A stretch of 64,000 nucleotides of DNA from NCBI GenBank assembly GCA_944474755.1, contig OX104118.1, forward strand, positions 68,267,575 through 68,331,574. The letters are read 5' to 3'. The translations under genes were made by a program, and so were the position numbers. Positions 57,341 through 64,000 of this stretch are shown here, piece after piece. How positions within the stretch are numbered: the first letter of the stretch is position 1; every line of letters starts with the position of its first letter. This DNA comes from Limnoperna fortunei. Lineage: Eukaryota > Mollusca > Bivalvia > Mytilida > Modiolidae. The notes beneath the pieces are model-generated. The model saw only the letters and a list, made by a program, of their open reading frames with translations, ran no database searches and was not told the origin of the DNA.

Positions 57341-57418
57341 TATTATGCACATTGAAGACTATTCCAGCATTCTCCAAAACTGCATGATGGCCAGACTTTA
57401 ACTGAGCAATTGCTTAAG
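57341..57418 (+). other. Candidate 78-nt exon with in-frame stop (poison or decayed exon)
   Basis: Bounded by GTTCCTTATAAATAG and TTAAG|GTATAT and exactly 78 nt, the same length as the two alternatives upstream. In phase 2 it reads D/S-IMHIEDYSSILQNCMMARL then stop, then LSNCL-R. If spliced in, it would end the protein about 20 residues after the junction. Similarity to alternatives A and B is weak. It may be a decayed third copy, a regulated truncation exon or coincidence. Confidence 0.25.
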
Positions 57419-57626
57419 GTATATACTTTTAAATTTGTGTTAGTCCTTTAAAAACACGGAATTAAGATGACTGAATTATACATATAATACAAGTAGCTGA
57501 CATATTTACAATACATGGATTACATGCAACTTAGAACTGAAATAAACTTACTCTTCTTATGTATCTTATGTATTAAGGCTGATCAGATATCTCTAGTTTT
57601 ATTGCATTTTTACTTCATTTTCTCAG

Positions 57627-57659
57627 TGTACTGAAACCCAAACATATAAAACGAAAAAG
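57627..57659 (+). CDS. Candidate 33-nt basic juxtamembrane exon
   Basis: Strong acceptor TTTTTACTTCATTTTCTCAG and good donor AAAAAG|GTGAGA. In phase 2 it reads S/D-VLKPKHIKRK-R/S, open. A run of Lys/Arg just inside the membrane is common in receptor tails. Phase 2-2 lets it join after alternative A, B or the earlier microexon. The exon after it was not found with confidence, so the end of the protein is unknown. Confidence 0.5.
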
Positions 57660-58348
57660 GTGAGACATTTTGTTTTAAACTTAAAATAACCTTAACATAC
57701 CTTTCCAAGTAAGAACTGTATATTTTAATTTCTTTTTTGTAAGATTTCCTAATTATTTTTTTTGTATATTTGGCATGTGACCTCCCTGCATCCATCATTA
57801 TTTTAAATTAATGTAGTAATCGTCCTCAGTCTAGTTATAATTGTATGTTTTTATTTAATGCCATTAGTATTGCATGACCTTGAAGTTTAGTTTTGCATGA
57901 CCTTAATTTTGCAGTAAATTTTTTCATTGGAAACTTTGAATCCTACATCAAACTTTTTAAAATTCAGATTCTGGGTGCTATCCTAGAACAAACAAATATT
58001 GACAGGGGCAAACATCTTTATATGGTAATTTTGTGTGAAAATTGCTTCACAAATCAAAACTTATGTAACCCATGGAATTCATATGAAAAATGATTGCTGA
58101 TAATAACAAAATCATTATTTTATGTATTCCCTGAGTTAAATTTAAAAATGAAATTAAACATACTTGATGTAAAAATCATGTGTAAGCTCAATTCAGATGT
58201 AGTTTACATAAATCAATGTAAATTTAACATAAATATCACATTAAGAATAATTAACTGTAATTCAAATTATGTAGAGTGATTAAGCGACATTGGAGTTATA
58301 AACTTGCCCCTTGCAATTTTGGTCTGGCAATTTGTTAGGAAAATGTTT
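57660..58348. other. Non-exonic AT-rich DNA
   Basis: Short + frames at 57893-58093 and 58094-58279 are AT-rich and unrecognised. No repeat or exon supported. Confidence 0.45.
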
Positions 58349-58713
58349 TATAGTCAAAATACAATGACCTGTCATGTACTTTCTACCTATTGGTCAATCA
58401 ATTCTTAGATGCAGCTGTTTAGAAAACTGCTTCAATCTGTTTTCTTTAAAGCTCTTAATCAGGAAGAGCTGAACATTTGAATTGCAGCTAATCATGCATG
58501 ACTCAGGTAAATTTCAAATATCTAACTTGAAGATTTGACATAGGGTGCTGTGTCATTCACCTGAGTCATACACAAGTAGCTGCAATTTAAATGTCCAAGC
58601 TCTTTCTTAGGAAGAGCTTGATTGAAGCAGTTTTCTAAACAGCTGTTTTCTGTATTTGGAATTGGTTGACCAATAGGTAAAAAATACCTGATAGGTCATT
58701 GTATTTTGACTAT
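58349..58713. mobile_element. Palindromic MITE Z, full-length copy
   Basis: 365 bp that fold on themselves over nearly their whole length. Ends are TATAGTCAAAATACAATGAC and GTCATTGTATTTTGACTATG. Inner pairs are CTACCTATTGGTCAATCAAT with ATTGGTTGACCAATAGGTAA, CAGCTGTTTAGAAAACTGC with GCAGTTTTCTAAACAGCTG, and GAATTGCAGCTA with TAGCTGCAATT. Flanking TA on both sides suggests a TA target. Copies at 14674 and 34376 belong to the same family. Confidence 0.88.
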
Positions 58714-59447
58714 GATTCAAATATATGGTGCACCATTTTGGTTTCGTATAGAAGTTCATTGGACTTTGTTCGAGGTATTATACTTCATTCTGATTGGGCA
58801 ATTAATCATTTGTTTGTACATGTGTTTTTGTCAAATGTGTTAATAATTAAGTCCCCTACCATGAAGTGTTCTATTTTGTTCATGGCAACCTCTTCACCAT
58901 GCTCTCCAGGCCAAATGTCAACTTTGTCTGATTGCAACAAAATTTGATATGTAAGTAGATTTTAATGGCAAAAGAATGTCATGTGACAGACTATGCTGAT
59001 AGGAGGGGACTTTTTGTGACTTGCAATCACATTCAGCATTAGCTTTATATGATTTTTATATACATGGATATATGTGGGTTTTGTATTATACCCTACCAAC
59101 CCAAATTTCATGCTTAAGCAATCTGGTTTTGCTAAATATATGATATTTGTAGAATATATCAATAAATTAGTATGGGTACTGGTGCGATTTGTTTAGTTGT
59201 GATTAATTTTAATCATAGATATTATTTTATGCCTTTAAAGATACAAGTAAAGTCAATGCATTTTTTAATGAAAATTTTTCTCAAGCAGTAAAAAATGATA
59301 AACATGATGTTGTGCTATATACTATTGGCACATTTGTAACATATGTCATGAATATTTAAAGTATTTAGCACATTTGTAACATTATTATTTTTAAGGATTT
59401 GCACCATTTTATTGACTACTAATTATTGCATGAACTACTAATTCTAT
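58714..59447. other. Non-exonic AT-rich DNA
   Basis: An 82-codon + frame at 58699-58947 starts inside the MITE end and is not recognised. No other feature. Confidence 0.4.
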
Positions 59448-61064
59448 TTAAAGGGAAACCTGGCGAAAAATGAAAATTTGATATGTTATTCTTCAAATAA
59501 AAATAAATATAATTGCCTTTTGATGTATTATTTACGCGTCCAGAGTGGATTAAAGGTGGTAAAATTTTACAGTATTTTATCACGTGACTTCGTTTGTGAC
59601 GTGATAAATGTAATTATCCAGTAATGTGATAAATAATCCAGTTTAAAAATATGTTTTTCTGCCTTTGCTCTTTGAAGAATATTAAAACTGTGGCGATGAC
59701 TAATAACCAGCTGACAACATAAGATTACCAAATACGTCGATCTTTGTATTAACAGAGACATATAATACATGTATAATTAATTATATGTCTCTGGTCTTAT
59801 AAAAATATTTTTCGACACAAATTTTAACCTGTCTTTATTTAACTCAGATAATTATCTAAATAATAATTTTAATAAAAAAGATATATTTGTATATTTAATA
59901 TTTTTTAACATAAAATAAAATTCCGTAGACAATTTTGCACGTCTTGAAACGGCAGTTGTACCTGGACGTGAAAATTTTACAGGTAAATCATTACTCGTTT
60001 TTAAGTGTAATTAACAGAAATAGCAGGTAAACAAACAGGATGTTTATTGCAATTATAGATCATTTGACGCCGACTTTGAAGTATGAATATTTGGACATTT
60101 TCAAAAGCTAATCAGATTGAAGGTTAATCATGTACTTCGAAATTAAAACGGCACGCCCCCTCCTGCCAAGGACAGGTATGATTTGAATACACCGAAGTGT
60201 CAGAACATAGGATGTATATAAGATTTCGAATACCTTCAGACGCCATGTCAGAGGAAATGTAAAAATGACACGTTGACTCAAAATATACACATGTAAAATT
60301 TTGGAAACGGTGTTACGCACACGCACAATAAATGTTACCAGTATTAATAATAATAATAAATGTACTAAACGTGAAGTAAAATTTTGATGCACGAAAACAG
60401 TGTATTGAAACATATTTCATTTAATGATAGTTATTTCTAAAATAGACAAGTTCGCAAAGATTTTGTATCAAAAAAGTTTCGTTCAATAAGTTGCATACAT
60501 GTAATCTAATTAAGTTGAAAGTAGTAATACGAATTATTTTTCAATTTAATTTATATTTATGGACAAAATTCATACGAATATTCGATGACAAATGAGGTCA
60601 CCATACCATTAAACTATCCTCCATTTAATTCTGGAAAATGATATTCGCATGAAGTTGTTGCTGCTGTGTACATATTTAATTTCGAAGTCTTACATAGAAG
60701 TCTTTAGACTGGTTAACTTTTTGTTACACAAATCGTTTTTTTTTGCTTAGATCAGGAATACGAAACGTAATCTTGCCACAACCTTAATTGTCTTATAGTA
60801 CAACCTTCTGTTAATTGACCGTTTCACGTTATCATCATACGGCCACTTTAAGGTACTTGGATGTCCAGGGATCTCTAGTATCACCATCTAGTGACAAGAT
60901 AGTGACAAGATGGCGGACCTCCGTAAGTGCATTTTTTACACGGTAAATTCAATGTAGAAACTTAACCATTGAAAATATAATAAAACATCAACAGGCAAAG
61001 GTGTTTCTTTTTATTTGAAGTATAACATATCAAATTTTCATTTTTTCGCGAAGTTTCCCTTTAA
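59448..61064. mobile_element. TTAA-flanked DNA element, ~50-bp inverted ends
   Basis: About 1.6 kb. The left end is TTAA then AGGGAAACCTGGCGAAAAAT and GAAAATTTGATATGTTAT; the right end is ATAACATATCAAATTTTCAT, TTTTTCGCGAAGTTTCCCT, then TTAA. The inverted ends match over ~50 bp with a few differences. TTAA duplication is the mark of piggyBac-type insertion, although termini starting AGGG rather than CCC mean this is not certain. No transposase frame; the 101-codon minus frame at 60108-60413 is not recognised. Confidence 0.8.
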
Positions 61065-61974
61065 GGATTACAGCCACTAACAAACTGACCCTCATTTCAC
61101 TAAGCTATTATAGGTGCATGGAAGTGGTCATCAATTATATATATATATTATGAGCATAATGGCTATTTTTGTTTGTTGTTAATGGGTACCAGAAGTGTTT
61201 ACAATAGAGAATGTCAAAATTCTGCAACAATATATAATTTTGTTGGCTTTGTGAAATGAAATCTGATTGGTCAATTTTAATGGAACCATGCAGGTTATAC
61301 AAAATAACTGTAGGTCACATGAAATATCTGTATGTCATTAAAATTCACAAAGTTCTGATAGGCTGTTCATAGAATGCATAAAATTTTCAACTATTGTATT
61401 ATAATTAAAATGGTTTATATTTTCATATGTTGAAATAAGCTATAACATGTAACATGCTCATACATTTGAAATATACATGTCCAGATCGGAATATAATCAC
61501 TGTTCCTTGTTAATAATATTGAGCAATAGGATTAGATATTTTAGTTTATTACATGAATAGAATTTTGCATTTTTTTCATTGGTCTAAAAACAACTTTCGG
61601 GTCACGATAAATTGCAACAGTACTAAAATTACATAAAATGTTTGTACGCTGCACGAATCCGCTGCATAGTAGTCAAGCGGAATCGGATATCGACCTGGTT
61701 TTTATGTTTTAACCAATCAGAATAGCCGTCTTAATACATTCATTTGTCCAATCAAATCCATTGTATTAATTGTATTGTACAAATTCATCGAAGTCTGCTA
61801 CACATACATCCTGCGTGTCAACAACAAATGGGAGAAACCTCGGCTCTCCGATACATTAATTTATTTATACTCTCTGTAAGGGGCTGCAGTAGAAAAGGCA
61901 TAATCTCTTTTTCTGATTAAGGGAGAAAGTGGTTTTATTCATGTAATAAAACAATTAATGGCTTTAATATACGG
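61065..61974. other. Non-exonic AT-rich DNA
   Basis: Short TA-rich run near 61136-61150. No exon, RNA or mobile element recognised. Confidence 0.45.
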
Positions 61975-62095
61975 TTGCTATCACGATTTATCAGCCCTCA
62001 AAAATGTACAACAACCTCGCCTAGCGGCTCGGTGAATATAACATTTTCTCTTGCTGATAAATCCTGATAGCGACCTATATCAGATTCATTAATTG
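61975..62095. mobile_element. Fold-back MITE W, copy 2
   Basis: Arms GGTTGCTATCACGATTTATC and GATAAATCCTGATAGCGACC, middle CAACCTCGCCTAGCGG. Reverse-orientation relative of 22062-22190. Confidence 0.78.
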
Positions 62096-62317
62096 TATAA
62101 TATTATACTTCATACAATAAACTAAGTTTTTTGTTGAATAATTAATACAGTTTATTCCAATCTATTCTGTACTTACTCCACATTCTAGACAATGATATAG
62201 CACCACGATAGATCAATCTGATATATCACATTCTTCTCGATAAAACACTATCAACTAGAAATCACGTCCCAAAAAATATTGAAAGTTGTATTCAGTACAA
62301 AGTAACACATACTGCCA

Positions 62318-62447
62318 GTAGTGGAGGGTGTTATAAAGGTCAGAACATCACACACATTAAATATATCACCCTTGACTACATTTTCTGGTGATACATTTAC
62401 TTTGTGTGATATTCTGGCATAACACCCTCCACTACAGGCATTAAGTG
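62318..62447. repeat. Long imperfect inverted repeat
   Basis: Arms AGTGGAGGGTGTTATAAAGG...CATCACACAC and GTGTGATATTCTGGCATAAC...CCTCCACT pair over about 50 bp around a small centre with TATATCACC and GGTGATACA. Likely an old fold-back element. Confidence 0.7.
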
Positions 62448-63010
62448 CTCTGGATGATTGTAAGCATATTATATCAAGCAAATATCTCTCAGTTTTGAGT
62501 ATATTTATTAACTTCTTCTTACCCTAATATGTACTTTTTAATGGAAGGACCCTGTCTGATAACAAAACCTTGTCTCATAAACAAAAAAACATAGCAGGGC
62601 AATATCCTGTTAATATTATTATATACTTGTAGTGTAAAAATATAAATATATAAATGTATGAGTCAGACATAATTATGTTTCCTTGTTTCTGCATTGTATA
62701 CAAATATTAATGAGGAAATCAATACAAAGATGAGAAATTGAAGTAAATCTCCTTTTTAACTTAAGGAAATATTTACTCTAAAATGTGGTTTGTTATGAAT
62801 GAATGTGATCTGATAGACTTGTATGCATATTGTTCTCACGAAAAAATCAGGTAAATGTATCAATTGCATGTACAAATGACTTTAGATTTTTTTGCTTATT
62901 ATATAAAGCATACTAGGAATTCCTACTTTCTCTTTCAATAAGCAAATTTAGGCTCCCATATAAATACAATATTGGCAAATAAGACTTCATTAAAAATGAA
63001 CAATTGATCC
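62448..63010. other. Non-exonic AT-rich DNA
   Basis: No exon, RNA or repeat recognised. Confidence 0.4.
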
Positions 63011-63042
63011 ACATACATACACACACACACACACACACACTG
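63011..63042. repeat. (CA)n microsatellite
   Basis: A run of alternating AC starting after ATACAT and ending before TGTGATATGG, about 12 dinucleotides. Confidence 0.95.
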
Positions 63043-63359
63043 TGATATGGTTATTATCCTATCAAAGATGTAAACTTTTATATAAATGTAAACTTTTATA
63101 TAAATGTATGTAATTTGTCTGCCACCATCAAAATGTATATATCCATACATATCAGAACATGTCTTTTGTTACTGCTTTTTGGATGACAGATGAAGAAAAC
63201 TACGACTTCACCTACAAACCTACACCATAACACATATACAAAGTTTGATTTCTTATAATTGAATTGATTAATGTTATTCGATGCATTTTTGAGGGAAAAA
63301 ATACTGTTTTTTGAAACTACATTATATTGCAACCTTATCTCCCACCGATCTGACTTTAA

Positions 63360-63560
63360 CTATTTAGTATTCTTATCTTGGGAGATATTTCTCCCATAGG
63401 TATATTCAAACTATTAAATATTGTAATCATGAGAGAAATTTCTTCCATCTGTTTGATTTTAGCCACCATCTAAAAATCAAGGGGAAATTGCTACAATCTG
63501 AAAATAAAGGGAGAAGAAATTTCTACCATTAGAAAATTAAGGGAGAAATATTTCTTTCTA
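63360..63560. repeat. Short imperfect repeats with GGGAGAAAT phrases
   Basis: Three to four loosely spaced copies of phrases such as TGGGAGATATTTCTCCCAT, GAGAGAAATTTCTTCCAT and GGGAGAAGAAATTTCTACCA. Several are self-complementary (GAGATATTTCTC). Probably a decayed tandem repeat. Confidence 0.55.
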
Positions 63561-64000
63561 GTGATTACATTGTATAAATGTATCTATATATACAGGACAT
63601 GTGTTGCTCCTGTTCTGGAATGTGTATGCCTAATTCCTGGACTGTTTAACTTCATCATGTTCAGTTACGTTCTTAAATAAGGGTACCTTTTGTTTATAAT
63701 CAACTTCTACAGTATTTACCCCACAGCCTTTAAAATGGATAAATGTTACTGTATATTATAGCTCACATAAAAATCTTGCATTCTGATTGGATAACAAGCG
63801 GTATATGTCAATATATCAGACTATGTATACGTCTGTAGCCGTATACATAAAACTTGTTTTTATTCTGTATGGGGCCCCTGGGAAAACCTCATCATGGCTG
63901 CCTTTGTTGCAAAACTTACACAAGTGTAACAATGTCTAACCTGAACATGTTTTAAACAACGTAAATAAAATGATATGTACTATATTTGTTTAAATAAAAG
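63561..64000 (+). other. Right edge; weak terminal-exon candidate
   Basis: After TATATATACAG at 63591 a phase-2 frame reads TCVAPVLECVCLIPGLFNFI then MFSYVLK-stop, and AATAAA signals occur near 63964 and 63993. This could be an alternative last exon giving a short receptor tail, but the acceptor lacks a pyrimidine tract and the peptide is an unlikely cytoplasmic sequence. The rest is AT-rich with no repeat recognised. Confidence 0.15.

Noticed and set aside
59936..59992. Possible exon ending TTTTACAG|GTAAAT in the TTAA element
   Set aside because: In the required phase 2 it meets a stop (GTC TTG A > TGA); the acceptor lacks a pyrimidine tract and the segment lies inside a mobile element.
63592..63680. 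Terminal exon for the receptor near the right edge
   Set aside because: The frame is short and hydrophobic, the acceptor is poor, and AATAAA is common in AT-rich DNA. Kept only as a weak note.

Overview
The window looks like AT-rich nuclear DNA of a bivalve mollusc. It has short exons with GT-AG borders, kilobase introns full of short non-autonomous repeats, a tRNA-derived SINE of the kind common in molluscs, and several repeat families that begin with a hairpin followed by GTC-rich or CGG-rich DNA. Species cannot be named from the sequence alone. No reverse transcriptase, transposase, rRNA gene, free-standing tRNA gene or CRISPR array was seen.

One gene can be read, on the + strand, with both ends missing. 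I followed it by splice borders and codon phase from 12666 to 56054, with possible further exons to 57659. Twelve exons encode six fibronectin type III (FN3) domains rich in N-X-S/T sites, a short stalk and one transmembrane helix (55304-55372). The domains are: 12666-12935; 16095-16361; 21351-21566 + 21924-22013; 28838-29001 + 32123-32294; 40924-41088 + 41567-41698; 48104-48243 + 52793-52888 + 53704-53773. Every domain border falls in a phase-1 intron. The product is a type I single-pass receptor-like glycoprotein. Whether it continues into a catalytic domain (tyrosine phosphatase or kinase) or ends in a short tail cannot be seen here.

The most interesting part of the gene follows the membrane helix. 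Two 78-nt exons with the same phase (55849-55926 and 55977-56054) encode related 27-residue juxtamembrane segments and are separated by only 50 nt, the layout of mutually exclusive exons. Three further phase-2/2 candidates follow: 33 nt at 56546, 78 nt with an in-frame stop at 57341, and 33 nt at 57627.

Region by region: 1-10625 is a 39-bp satellite array of roughly 240 units, interrupted by inverted copies of a two-part MITE block and one fold-back derivative. 10721-11983 is a tandem-repeat element (family R1). 12666-41698 holds FN3 domains 1-5 and many intronic repeats. 42972-48060 is a 41-bp minisatellite of about 124 units inside one intron. 48104-57659 holds FN3 domain 6, the helix and the juxtamembrane exons. 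57660-64000 has palindromic MITEs, a TTAA-flanked element and simple repeats. Families R1, R2, R4, R5 and R9 share an architecture reminiscent of Helentron-type non-autonomous elements: a 5' hairpin, a simple repeat, a tandem core, the hairpin arm repeated near the 3' end, and a short tail that ends in hairpin plus CTAG in R2 and R9.
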